A stretch of 64,000 bases of DNA from Streptomyces sp. SID8374 (GTDB lineage: Bacteria > Actinomycetota > Actinomycetes > Streptomycetales > Streptomycetaceae): NCBI RefSeq assembly GCF_009865135.1, contig NZ_WWGH01000002.1, positions 1,364,001 to 1,428,000 on the forward strand. Direction: 5' to 3'. Within the stretch, counting starts at the first letter, position 1, and each line of letters opens with the position of its first letter. A program made the position numbers and the translations under genes. Shown here piece after piece: positions 34,205 through 43,039 of the stretch. The notes below the pieces were generated by a model. It made no database searches. It saw nothing but the letters and a program-made list of their open reading frames with translations, and was not told the origin of the DNA.

Positions 34205-35680
34205 TCAGACCCGGGCGGCGGACCGTTCGGCCGGCGGCGGGCTGAAGCGCTTGAACGTCCAGGTCGTCCACATCACGACGAGGACGAGCAGGAAGCTCGC
34301 GGCGGTCGCCCAGGCCATCGCGAGGGACCAGTCGGCCGTGGCCGGCCGGTCGCCGGCCACCGTGAAGAACAGCGCGCCGATCGCCGCGACACCGGCTGCG
34401 CTCGCGAACTGCTGGGTGGTGGTGAGGATGCCGGAGGCGGTCCCGGCGTCCTGCGGCGGTACGTTGATGAGCGCCGCGCCGAACAGGGCGGGCAGCACGA
34501 CACCGTTGCCCGCGCCGACCAGGCAGAGGCAGAACACCACCCACGGCAGGCCGACGGCGGAGTCCGATACCGCCAACGGCACGGCCAGCAGGGCCAGTCC
34601 GAGCGCGGTCACCCCGCCGGAGACCACCAGGGCGTTCATGCCCCAGCGCGCCGTGAGCCGCCCGCCGATCATCGAGGTGGCGGTGAACAGCACACCCATC
34701 GGCGAGAACATCAGCCCGGCCTGGAACGGGTCCAGCTTCAGCCCGGACTGGAGGAGCAGCGTCAGGGTGAACATGAAACTGCCGAAGTAGAGCATGAACG
34801 CCGCGCCCGCGATCACGCCACCGCGGAAGGAGTCGCTGCGGAACAGCGACAGGACGAGCACCGGATTGCCGCCACGAGCCGCCAGCGCCCGCTCCCAGCG
34901 CAGCGTCGCCACCATCACCGGAACGGCCAGGGCCATGCTGACCCAGGTCCAGGCCGGCCAGCCGGAGACATGGCCCATGGTCAGCGGCACCAGCAGCAGG
35001 GCGAGCGCGAACGAGACGCCGACCGCACCGACCGGGTCCAGACCGGCCCGGATGCGGCTGATGTGCGCGGGGAGCACCCGCAGGGCGGCGAACGCGATGA
35101 CCAGGCAGAACGGCACGTTGATCAGGAAGATGGTCCGCCAGCCGAGCCCCGCGAAGTCCGCCGAGATCAGCGCACCGCCGAGCACCTGCCCGGCGATGGA
35201 CCCCAGACCGGCGGCGGCGCCGTACCAGGCCATCGCCTTCCCCTTCTTCTCGTTGGGGAAGTACGCGGTGATGACGGCCAGGACCGGCGGCACCATGACC
35301 GCCCCGGCCAGACCCTGGGCCAGGCGGGCGGCGATCAACTGGCCCGGATTGACGGCCAGTCCGCACAGCAGCGAGGTGAACCCGAAGGCGAGCGTGCCGA
35401 TGACGAACAGGCGTCGGTGGCCGTAGCGGTCGCCCAGCCGGCCGGCCGTGATCATCCCGCCCGCGTAGGCGAACGCGTAACCCCCGACGATGAGTTCGAG
35501 CGCCGCCGGGTCGGCGTTGATGCTGCTCTCCAGGGAGGGAGCGGCCACGTTCACCACGAAGAAGTCGAACTGGGCGAAGAACATCGCCGACAGCAGGACG
35601 AGCAGCACCGGCCCGGTGCGCAGCAGGAGAGGGGGAGCTGCTGCCGTCTCGGGTTCGTGCGGATCGTGAAGCGTGGTCAT
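34205..35680 (-). CDS. MFS transporter, DHA2 (14-TMS) family
   Basis: 491 aa from ATG 35680 (GAGGAG 5 nt upstream); a longer frame to 35905 lacks a start signal. Fourteen membrane segments predicted by eye, with motif A GRLGDRYGHRRLFV and motif C-like PVLAVITAYFPNEKKGKAMA. DHA2 exporters move drugs and natural products by proton antiport. Its position between a ligase/thioesterase pair and asnB in the biosynthetic block suggests product export or self-protection. The 191-bp gap upstream holds two G-quadruplex-type motifs. Confidence 0.9.
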   Translation of the reverse strand: MTTLHDPHEPETAAAPPLLLRTGPVLLVLLSAMFFAQFDFFVVNVAAPSLESSINADPAALELIVGGYAFAYAGGMITAGRLGDRYGHRRLFVIGTLAFGFTSLLCGLAVNPGQLIAARLAQGLAGAVMVPPVLAVITAYFPNEKKGKAMAWYGAAAGLGSIAGQVLGGALISADFAGLGWRTIFLINVPFCLVIAFAALRVLPAHISRIRAGLDPVGAVGVSFALALLLVPLTMGHVSGWPAWTWVSMALAVPVMVATLRWERALAARGGNPVLVLSLFRSDSFRGGVIAGAAFMLYFGSFMFTLTLLLQSGLKLDPFQAGLMFSPMGVLFTATSMIGGRLTARWGMNALVVSGGVTALGLALLAVPLAVSDSAVGLPWVVFCLCLVGAGNGVVLPALFGAALINVPPQDAGTASGILTTTQQFASAAGVAAIGALFFTVAGDRPATADWSLAMAWATAASFLLVLVVMWTTWTFKRFSPPPAERSAARV

Positions 35681-35723
35681 GGCACTCCTCGGGGCCTGCG
35701 GCGGCCCGACGGCTGGGACGGAC

Positions 35724-35824
35724 GGGGGTGGGGACGGGGACAGGGCTTGTGCGGGAGGTGGGGCGGGGCGTCCTACGTGGGTGAGCGAGGCGCTACGGGG
35801 GCGGGGCAGGGGCTCGTACGGGGG
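35724..35824 (+). other. two G-quadruplex-type motifs upstream of the MFS gene
   Basis: G5-T-G4-AC-G4-ACA-G3 at 35724-35745 and G5-C-G4-CA-G4-7 nt-G5 at 35797-35824, both on the plus strand (template for the MFS gene), in the gap after the hotdog gene. Either could form a four-stranded structure and slow transcription. This gap holds nothing else recognisable. Confidence 0.5.
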
Positions 35825-35871
35825 CGGCGCGGGTGGACGAGGTGCGGGCGGCCGTGGCGGGCGGCGGCTGG

Positions 35872-36324
35872 TCAGCCGCGCTTGCGCCTCCCGTGGATCG
35901 CGCACGTGATCCGTGCGGTGCAGACCCGGCGGCCCGCCTCGTCCGTGATGACGACCTCGTAACTGGCCGTCGTCACGCCCAGATGCAGGGCCGTCGCCAC
36001 ACCGGTCACGGTGCCCGAGCGCACCGGCAGGTGGTGGGTGGCGTTGAGGTCCACCCCGACGGCGATACGGCCGTCTCCGGCGTGCAGCGCCGCGCCCAGC
36101 GAGCCCAGGGACTCGGCGAGGACGGCGGAGGCGCCGCCGTGCAGCATCTGCTGCAACTGGGTGTTGCCGGTGACCGGCATGGTCGCCACCACCCGCCGGG
36201 GGGCGGCCTCCAGGAAGGTCATGCCCATCCGGCCGGCCAGAGTGTCGGCGCCGGCCTCGTTCACCCAGGCCGCTGCGGCCTCCGGGCCCGCCTCGGGGGT
36301 GGGCGGCGCGGCGAAGGTGGTCAT
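35872..36324 (-). CDS. hotdog-fold thioesterase (PaaI-like)
   Basis: 150 aa from ATG 36324, overlapping the ligase stop (ATGA). Core HGGASAVLAESLGSLGAALH with the family's His-Gly-Gly and Glu positions, then DLNATHHLPVRSGTVTG. PaaI/ACOT13-type enzymes release acyl groups from CoA or acyl carrier protein. Translationally coupled to the ligase, so it probably edits or releases the same acyl pool. Confidence 0.88.
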   Translation of the reverse strand: MTTFAAPPTPEAGPEAAAAWVNEAGADTLAGRMGMTFLEAAPRRVVATMPVTGNTQLQQMLHGGASAVLAESLGSLGAALHAGDGRIAVGVDLNATHHLPVRSGTVTGVATALHLGVTTASYEVVITDEAGRRVCTARITCAIHGRRKRG

Positions 36325-38060
36325 GCCGGGACCGCCGTCGGGCCGTGGTCGGCCGATACCGATACCGATACCGGCGCCGGAGCCGCCACGGCTACCGCCT
36401 TCGGGTCGGCCGGTTGGTACGTCTCCAACGCGGCGTACTTCTCGCGCAGTTGGCGCTTCAGTACCTTTCCGGTCGGGCCGAGCGGGATCGCTTCCGGGGT
36501 GGGGGCGATCTCCAGCAGGGCCAGTCGCGGTTGGCCGGCCCGGTCGAGGGCTGCGTTGGCCCGCCGTAACAGGTCATCAGCCGCGGCTTCCTGACGTAAC
36601 GTCACCATGGCTGCCGCTACGGTCCGGCCACGGTCACGCGCGGCGACCACCGAGCAGTCCGCCAGCTCCTCGACGGCGAGCAGCAGCTCCTCCTCCATCA
36701 GCGCCGAGTAGCCGTCGCCCGCCTCGGTCCTGATCCGGTCGACCGCCCGGTCCACGTGGAAGAACTCGCCGTCGGCCGAGCGGCGCACGAGGTCGCCGGA
36801 GAGCCAGTAGCCGGCGAGCATCGTGCGGTACGTGGTGTCGGAGTCGTTCCAGTAGCCGTGCGCGAGCGCCTCGCTGCGGACCCCGAGCAGGCCCACCTCG
36901 TCCGCCGCCGCCTCGGTGCCGTCCTCGCGCAGGACCGCGACCTCGGCGATCGGCACGCGGGTGCCCAGATGCCGTGCCCGGGCCGGGGAGTCGGGGGTGA
37001 GCACGCGGCGCAGCGCGGCCCAGCCCAGCTCGGAGGAGCCCAGGCCGTCGTCGATGACCGAGCCCGGCGTACGGGTGCCATCGGGGTGGGTCGTGTGCCC
37101 CAGCCGCATCAGTCGGCGCATGTGCGCGTCGTGGCCGCAGTCGCCGAGATTCACCCACACCGCGACGGAGTCGAAGTCCGCCGGCTCGGGGTCGTGCGTC
37201 GCCAGGTGCGACAGCGCCTCGTTGAAGGCCAGCACGACGTTCGGCCGGTGGGTGGCGCAGCCGCGGGCGATACCGGGGCCGGTCGGGTCGGACCAGCCGA
37301 CCGTGGGCACCCCGGCCAGCAGCGAGTAGAAGGTGAACGCGATGGCGCTGGAGTGCGACTGCGGGGCACCGGCGAGCACGACGGAGCCTGGCCGCTCCGG
37401 GTGGTTGATCAGCCGGTAGCGGGCACCGGCGACACTCTGCCGGTGCGCCCAGACGACCGGCTTGGGGTTGCCGGTGGTGCCGGAGGAGTGGCAGATGACC
37501 ACCGGGTCGTCGTCCCCGTGCCGGTACAGCTGGGAGGGCTTGGGGGCACGTTCGCCGAGGGTGCCCACCTCCTCGTCCAGGGCGGTCCAGCGCAGCCCGG
37601 CGAGCGCGCGCTCACGCCCGGCGAGCAGGGCGAGCCGCTCCCCGTCGGTGAACAGGCCGACCGAGCCGGTGCGTTCGACCAGGCCGAGGGCGAGTTCGGG
37701 CCGCATGCGGCCGTTGATCAGTACGCCGATCGCGCCGATGCGGGCCAGTGCGGTCAGATGCACCTGGTACGCGAAGGTGTCCGCCAGATAGACCGAGACC
37801 CGGTCGCGCGGCCCCACGCCCCGGTCCAGGTACCAGGCCGACCAGGCGTCCGCCAGCGCGTCCAGCTCGCGCAGGCTGAACTCCGACCGCGGGGTGCCGT
37901 CCAGGCCGGTCAGCGGCAGGTCGGCGAGCAGCACCGGCAGGTCGGCCGCCGGGTTCGTCTCCGCGGCGATCCGCCAGGCGTTGCCACCGCCGAGACCGGG
38001 GAGCTCCGCGAGCCGGAGACGTGCTTCGGGGGACAGCAGCGTTGTGGACGTGAGCGGCAT
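36321..38060 (-). CDS. ANL-family acyl adenylate ligase (free-standing)
   Basis: 579 aa from ATG 38060 (AGGGGA 5 nt upstream); the frame continues to 38864 but only over antisense sequence of the divergent gene. P-loop ICHSSGTTGNPKP, aromatic/hinge blocks GDLVRRSADGEFFHVDRAVD, catalytic Lys in LGPTGKVLKRQLRE. The Thr-Gly-Asn-Pro-Lys-Pro P-loop departs a little from the common TGxPKG. It activates a carboxylic acid as the AMP ester and passes it to CoA or carrier protein. First gene of the leftward arm, translationally coupled to the thioesterase. Substrate unknown. Confidence 0.88.
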   Translation of the reverse strand: MPLTSTTLLSPEARLRLAELPGLGGGNAWRIAAETNPAADLPVLLADLPLTGLDGTPRSEFSLRELDALADAWSAWYLDRGVGPRDRVSVYLADTFAYQVHLTALARIGAIGVLINGRMRPELALGLVERTGSVGLFTDGERLALLAGRERALAGLRWTALDEEVGTLGERAPKPSQLYRHGDDDPVVICHSSGTTGNPKPVVWAHRQSVAGARYRLINHPERPGSVVLAGAPQSHSSAIAFTFYSLLAGVPTVGWSDPTGPGIARGCATHRPNVVLAFNEALSHLATHDPEPADFDSVAVWVNLGDCGHDAHMRRLMRLGHTTHPDGTRTPGSVIDDGLGSSELGWAALRRVLTPDSPARARHLGTRVPIAEVAVLREDGTEAAADEVGLLGVRSEALAHGYWNDSDTTYRTMLAGYWLSGDLVRRSADGEFFHVDRAVDRIRTEAGDGYSALMEEELLLAVEELADCSVVAARDRGRTVAAAMVTLRQEAAADDLLRRANAALDRAGQPRLALLEIAPTPEAIPLGPTGKVLKRQLREKYAALETYQPADPKAVAVAAPAPVSVSVSADHGPTAVPA

Positions 38061-38416
38061 CGATTCCCCTGGCCTCGGTCGGACGAGCTCTCTGGCATGG
38101 ACGGCGGAACCCCGCCGTGCGGCGCGTGCAGAAGTTATAAGGGGCTTCTCCGCCATCGCCATCGCCCGGCGAAAATGCGTCAGGTCGGCTTCCGTGTGAG
38201 GGCGTGGCGCCGGGTATGCGCCGTAATGCCTTGTTCCGTGGCCTCGTTGGGGTCGGCCGAAAGATATCTGTGAGCGGCTGAAACGGACTTGACGAACTTG
38301 GTGCCGAGTCGCTGACGGGCCGAGTCCCGCCCGGCTACGTTCCTGCCGAATTCCTCCCGAGCCGACCGGAAGCCGTGGCTGCCGGCCGTCGTGCAGCCCG
38401 ACAAGGAGCGCGTCGC
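38061..38416. promoter_or_regulatory. 356-bp divergent promoter region of the biosynthetic block
   Basis: Separates the two arms of the cluster. On the minus side TATAAC (38138-38133) could be a -10 box; on the plus side TTGACG (38289-38294) and TACGTT (38336-38341) are possible promoter parts but their spacing is poor. An 8-bp palindrome AGATATCT lies at 38262-38269. Locally less GC-rich than its flanks. No gene of more than 40 codons with a start signal is seen in it. Confidence 0.5.
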
Positions 38417-40645
38417 GTGTCGCCTGAACGGATATCCGATGCCGTGGAGCGGCTGCGCCACATCGTGGCATCCGTCCTCGAACTGGACCTCGCGGAGGTG
38501 TCGGCCGAGGCCTCCTTCCACCGTGACCTGAAGATGGACTCGCTGGAGAAGGTGGAGTTCGCGGCCCGGGTGGAGTGGGCCTTCGGTGTCGCGCTGAGCG
38601 ACGAGGAGGCGAGCGGCATCGACAGCGCCCTTGCCGCCGCCGAACTGCTGGACGCCAGGGTCTCGCTCCCGGCGGGGGCGGGTGCTGGAGTGGCGGGGGC
38701 GGGGGCGGGTGTTGCGGGTTCGGTACGGCCCCCGGTTCCGGGAGCTGCCCGGTCGGCTGCGGGCACGCCTGCGGCGATCGGGTCGGTGCCGTCGTCGCCC
38801 GCCGGTCTTCGGACTGCGCCGTCTTCGCCTGTCCCGGCGCTGCCTGAGCCGTCCTCGCCGACACCTTCGTTTCCTACTCCGGCCCCGTCCTCGTCTGCCG
38901 GACTCCGGTCGGACCTGTCCTTGCCTGCACCCTCGCCGCGCCCCGCGCCCCGGTCCGCCGTTCCTGTGGCATCCACGCAGGCCGCCCGCCCGGCCACCGC
39001 ACCCGCCTCCACGGACAGTGCCTTGACCACCGGCGGTGCCTTGACCACCTTCGGCGCCTCGACCACGGGCAGCAGCCTGACCACCGGCAGCGGCCGGGCC
39101 GCAGGCAGCGGCCTGACGACCGGCCCCGCCCCCTCCGCCGCGATCGACCTGGTGGAGCGGCTGACCGGCCGCCACCTCGCGGCCGGGCGCGGAGACCGTA
39201 CCGCCTACCTCGACCCCGACCTCGGCGCCGTCTCCTACCGGGCCCTGCACGAAGCCGCCCGTGGCTACGCCGGGGCCCTCCTCGCCCACGGCGTCACCCC
39301 CGGCGCCCGCGCCCTCGTCGTCGCCGAGGACTCCGCGGCCACCGTCGCCGCCGTCCTCGGCCTCTGGTGGCACGGCTGCGTGCCCGTCCCGGTCAGCCCG
39401 ATGCTCGGCGAGGCCGACCGAGCCCTCGTCGCCGCCGACTGCGCGGCCGAGGTCATCCACCTCGACACCGCACCGGCCGACCCGCCCGCCGGGACCGTGC
39501 TACTCACGGGCGACGCCGTACGCACCGGCATCCGCACCGGCCACCCCAACGCGGCGAACCGTCCCGACCTCGCCCGGCCCTCCACCGGCCACCTCCCCGG
39601 CCGGGCCGCCCTGATCCAGTACACCTCCGGCAGCACCGGCCGTCCCAAGGGCGTCCGGCACGCCACCTCCGCGATCACCGCCATGCTGGACGGCTTCGGC
39701 GCTCTGCTCGCCCTGCGCGCCGACGACACCGTGCTCTCCACCGCCCGGATGTCCTTCGGCTACGGCTTCGGCAGCTCCGTCCTGTGCGCCCTCGACGCCG
39801 GAGCCACCACCGCACTGATCCGCGGTGCCGTCGACCCGCACACCGTCCGGGCCGCGCTGCGCCGCCACCGGCCCACCGTGCTCTGCTCCGTCCCCCGCCT
39901 CTACGCGGCTCTGCTGGACACACTCCAGCCCGGGGACGACGCGGTGGCCGCGCTGCGCCTGTGCCTGAGCGCCGGTGAGAACTGCCCGGCCGCGCTCAAC
40001 CACCGTATCCAGGACGTCTTCGGTGCCCCGGTGATGAACTGCCTCGGCGCCACCGAGGTCATGCACGTCGTCGTCGCCACCCCGCCGGACCGCCCGATGC
40101 CCGGACGGGCAGGCCTGGCCGTCCCCGGTGCCACCGCCACCGTCCGCGACGAGCACGGCCGACCGGTGCCCGACGGCACCGAGGGCCGACTGCACATCGT
40201 CGGGCCGACCGTGGCGCTCGGCTACCTCGACCGCCCCGACGACGACCGGATCACCTTCGCCGACGGCGGTGCCTACACCGGCGACCTGGTCCGCCGTGAG
40301 GCCGACGGCACCCTGACCCACCTCTGCCGGGCCGACGACATCCTCAACCTCGGCGGCTACAAGGTGCCGCCCGCCGAGATCGAGGCGGTGATCCGTACCG
40401 TCGCCCGCATCCGCGACTGCGCCGTCGTCGGCGGCCTCGACGCCGACGGCCTGGAATGTGCCGTCGCCTTCGTCGTCCCGGAGGCCGGGGCCGACGAGGA
40501 AACGATTCGCCGCGCCCTCCGGGCAGCGGTCCGCGCCGACCTCGCCCTCTACAAACGCCCGGCCCGGGTCGAGTTCGTCAGCACACTGCCCGCCACGGCC
40601 ACCGGCAAGGTGGCCGCCTACAGATTGCGTGAGCAGGCATCATGA
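38417..40645 (+). CDS. acyl carrier protein - adenylate ligase fusion
   Basis: 742 aa from GTG 38417 (AAGGAG, spacing 8). Residues 1-80 are an ACP with phosphopantetheine Ser42 in LKMDSLEKVEF. Residues about 80-235 are an unusual Ala/Pro/Ser/Thr-rich linker (GAGAGVAGAGAGVAG, later SLTTGSGRAAGSGLTTG). The rest is an ANL ligase: P-loop LIQYTSGSTGRPKGVRH, GDLVRREADG, NLGGYKVPPAEIEAV, catalytic Lys in TATGKVAAYRL. It probably activates an acid and loads it on its own ACP, acting as the starter module. Its stop overlaps the ketosynthase start. Confidence 0.88.
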   Translation: MSPERISDAVERLRHIVASVLELDLAEVSAEASFHRDLKMDSLEKVEFAARVEWAFGVALSDEEASGIDSALAAAELLDARVSLPAGAGAGVAGAGAGVAGSVRPPVPGAARSAAGTPAAIGSVPSSPAGLRTAPSSPVPALPEPSSPTPSFPTPAPSSSAGLRSDLSLPAPSPRPAPRSAVPVASTQAARPATAPASTDSALTTGGALTTFGASTTGSSLTTGSGRAAGSGLTTGPAPSAAIDLVERLTGRHLAAGRGDRTAYLDPDLGAVSYRALHEAARGYAGALLAHGVTPGARALVVAEDSAATVAAVLGLWWHGCVPVPVSPMLGEADRALVAADCAAEVIHLDTAPADPPAGTVLLTGDAVRTGIRTGHPNAANRPDLARPSTGHLPGRAALIQYTSGSTGRPKGVRHATSAITAMLDGFGALLALRADDTVLSTARMSFGYGFGSSVLCALDAGATTALIRGAVDPHTVRAALRRHRPTVLCSVPRLYAALLDTLQPGDDAVAALRLCLSAGENCPAALNHRIQDVFGAPVMNCLGATEVMHVVVATPPDRPMPGRAGLAVPGATATVRDEHGRPVPDGTEGRLHIVGPTVALGYLDRPDDDRITFADGGAYTGDLVRREADGTLTHLCRADDILNLGGYKVPPAEIEAVIRTVARIRDCAVVGGLDADGLECAVAFVVPEAGADEETIRRALRAAVRADLALYKRPARVEFVSTLPATATGKVAAYRLREQAS

Positions 40646-41778
40646 CGTGGGACATCACAGGGATGGGAGCGGTGGCCTGCAACGGCACCACCCCGTCGGA
40701 GATCTTCGACGCGCTCTGCGCGGGCCGCGACGGACGGGGACCGCTCCAGGTCTTCGACCACGAGAAGTACCGTGCGCGGAACGCGTACGAGATCACCGAC
40801 CGGGCCCGCCCGGGCGTCGACGAACCCGGCCGCGCCACCCGCTGGCTCATCACCGCGATCGACCAGGCCCTCGCCGATGCGGGCCACCCGCGCGATCTCG
40901 CCGGTGTGCCGATCCTGGTCGGCACCACCCTCCAGGAGCAGCGCAGCGCCGAACTCTGGTGGCGCCACGGCACCGCCCTCGACCCCGCCGACCTGCACTT
41001 CGGCACCGCGCTGCGGGAGCGGTACGGCGCCGCCCGCACCTACACCTTCGCCAACGCCTGCGCCGCCAGCCTGTACGCGCTCGCCATGGCCACCGACCTC
41101 ATCGAACTCGGCGAGGCCGACACCGTCGTGGTGGCGGGCACCGACGCCATCGGCGAGAGCGCCTTCGGCACCCTGGACCGGGTCCAGAACGACGTGCCCG
41201 ACACGCTGCGCCCCTTCGACCGCTCCCACCGCGGCATGCTGATGGGCGAGGGCGCCGTCGCCGTGGTGCTCACCCGCACCGCCGCACCGGGTCGCCCGGT
41301 GCACGCCCGGCTGCGCGGCGTCGGCGTCAACTGCGATGCCCGGCACTCCACCGCCCCCGACCCGGAGGGCATCACCCGCGTCCTGCGCGACGCCTACCGG
41401 CTGGCCGGGGCCGCACCCGAGGAGATCGACCTCGTCATGCTGCACGGCAGCGGCACCCCGAAGAACGACTCCACCGAGGCCGCCGTGCTCTCCCGGATCT
41501 TCCCTCGCGGGAGCGGCCCGCTGATGACCGCCGTCAAGTCGATGACCGGCCACACCCTCGGCGGCTCCGGCCTGCTCAGCCTGACGATGGCCGTGCTCGC
41601 CCTCCAGCGCGGTCAGGTGCCGCCCGTACTCGGGCTCACCGACCCGATCGAGGAGGCGGAAGGCCTACGACTCGTACGTGAACACGCCGCCACAGCACCA
41701 GAACTGACGCTGGCTCAGGTCGACGCGTTCGGCTTCGGCGGAATCAACGCCGCCGCGATCCTGGAGGCAGCCCGATGA
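40642..41778 (+). CDS. beta-ketoacyl synthase, catalytically complete
   Basis: 378 aa, FabF/KS-alpha-like. Cys140 (FANACAAS), His268 (LHGSGTPKND), Lys299 and His304 (AVKSMTGHTLGGSG) give the full Cys-His-His triad plus the conserved Lys. Slightly shorter than FabF (about 410 aa). Start ATG overlaps the upstream stop (ATGA) and its own stop overlaps the next gene. It would extend an acyl-ACP by decarboxylative condensation, presumably with the following Cys-less protein as partner. Confidence 0.9.
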   Translation: MTWDITGMGAVACNGTTPSEIFDALCAGRDGRGPLQVFDHEKYRARNAYEITDRARPGVDEPGRATRWLITAIDQALADAGHPRDLAGVPILVGTTLQEQRSAELWWRHGTALDPADLHFGTALRERYGAARTYTFANACAASLYALAMATDLIELGEADTVVVAGTDAIGESAFGTLDRVQNDVPDTLRPFDRSHRGMLMGEGAVAVVLTRTAAPGRPVHARLRGVGVNCDARHSTAPDPEGITRVLRDAYRLAGAAPEEIDLVMLHGSGTPKNDSTEAAVLSRIFPRGSGPLMTAVKSMTGHTLGGSGLLSLTMAVLALQRGQVPPVLGLTDPIEEAEGLRLVREHAATAPELTLAQVDAFGFGGINAAAILEAAR

Positions 41779-42731
41779 GCACCGCGCACCCCGCCGCCGC
41801 GTCACCGCCCCGCGCGGCCGTCGTCACCGGGGTGGGGCTCGCCGTCCCCGGCCTCACCCTGCCCGACGAACTCCTCGGCACCGTCCGCGAGGGCGGCTTC
41901 GACCCCGTCACCGGACTCGTCGGCCGCGACCTGCGGCACAAGGACCGCGCCTCCCGGCTCGCCCTCCGAGCCGCCGCCCCCGCCTTGAGCGACGCCGGTC
42001 TGCTCGTCGACGGCAGCTACCACGGCCCCGGGGACACCACCGCCGTCCTCGTCAGCACCAACGTCGGCATCCTGGAGAACGTCTGCGGCTTCGCGGACAC
42101 CATCGCCCGCGACACCGTCCTCGGCCTCAGCCCGCTCGGGCTGCCGCAGACCTCCAGCAACGTCATCGCGGGCTCGGTCGCCATGGCCCACGGCCTGCGC
42201 GGCCCCAACGTCACTCTGTGCAACGGGCCCACCAGCGGCCTCGACGCCCTCTACTGGGCCCGCGCCCTGATCGTCACCGGACGGGCCGACACCGCCGTGG
42301 TGATCGGCGTGGAGCCGGGCGGTGACATCGTCACCAAGCTGCTCGGCACTCCGGCCCTGGACGGCGCCGTGGCCCTGGTCCTGGAGTCGGCCACCCGCGC
42401 CGCCGAACGCGGCGCCAAGGTCCGTGCCACCGTGGCCGGTTGCGCCCGCGCGGCGGACCTGGCCGGTGCCGTCGCCCGTGCCGGAAGCCTGACGCCCGAC
42501 CTATGGCTGACCGAGGCGGCGGACGACCCGGCCGCGCCGCCCGTCGCCTCCGTCCTGGACCCCGCCGCCGGACTCGGCGCCGCCTCCGGCGCCCTCGGCC
42601 TGCTCCAGGCCGCCGCCGCCATCGCCCACCTCGACGAACACGGCAGGCACACCGTCCTGGCCACCTGCGGCGGGCCCGAGGACGACGGCGTCGCCGCCGC
42701 GTTCCTCACCGGCCCGCACCACACCCCGTAA
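41775..42731 (+). CDS. ketosynthase-like protein lacking the active-site Cys (chain-length-factor-like)
   Basis: 318 aa, thiolase-fold relative of KS-beta. The site that is Cys in ketosynthases (G-C-T-S-G-L-D) reads GPTSGLDAL, so Cys is Pro152. No counterpart of the HGSGT or MTGHTLG histidine motifs is visible and the protein is 80-100 residues short. Type II polyketide systems pair KS with such an inactive partner, where the residue is usually Gln; Pro is unusual. Translationally coupled to the active KS, so they probably form a heterodimer. A separate catalytic activity is not excluded. Confidence 0.85.
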   Translation: MSTAHPAAASPPRAAVVTGVGLAVPGLTLPDELLGTVREGGFDPVTGLVGRDLRHKDRASRLALRAAAPALSDAGLLVDGSYHGPGDTTAVLVSTNVGILENVCGFADTIARDTVLGLSPLGLPQTSSNVIAGSVAMAHGLRGPNVTLCNGPTSGLDALYWARALIVTGRADTAVVIGVEPGGDIVTKLLGTPALDGAVALVLESATRAAERGAKVRATVAGCARAADLAGAVARAGSLTPDLWLTEAADDPAAPPVASVLDPAAGLGAASGALGLLQAAAAIAHLDEHGRHTVLATCGGPEDDGVAAAFLTGPHHTP

Positions 42732-42763
42732 AAGCCCGACCCTTTCGACAAGAGGAGCGCCCC

Positions 42764-43039
42764 ATGCCCACCCACACCCACACCGACCAGGCCTTCGATG
42801 CCGAGGAGCTGCGTACCGTCGTCGCCGAGGCGCTGGAACTGCCCGTCGACGAGGTCACCGACGACGCCCGCTTCAAGGAGGACCTGGAGGTCGACTCGCT
42901 GATCTCGCTGGAGATCGCCGTCCGGGTCGAGGAGCGTTACGGCGTGAAGATCGACGAGTCGCGGCTGGCCGAGATCGGCAGCTTCCGGCTCGTACGGGAG
43001 CTGATCGAGGCCGAGCTGAACGGCGCGTCCGCCACATGA
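42764..43039 (+). CDS. acyl carrier protein (free-standing)
   Basis: 91 aa from ATG 42764 (GAGGAG, spacing 7). Four-helix carrier fold with the phosphopantetheine Ser in LEVDSLISLEIAV; the N-terminus is His/Thr-rich (PTHTHTDQAF). Second carrier of the cluster after the ACP fused to the ligase. Its stop overlaps the ketoreductase start. Confidence 0.9.
   Translation: MPTHTHTDQAFDAEELRTVVAEALELPVDEVTDDARFKEDLEVDSLISLEIAVRVEERYGVKIDESRLAEIGSFRLVRELIEAELNGASAT

Noticed and set aside
32654..35962. Plus-strand open frame of about 1100 codons opposite asnB and the MFS gene
   Set aside because: Both minus-strand genes have complete catalytic and membrane motifs; this frame translates to repetitive charged sequence.
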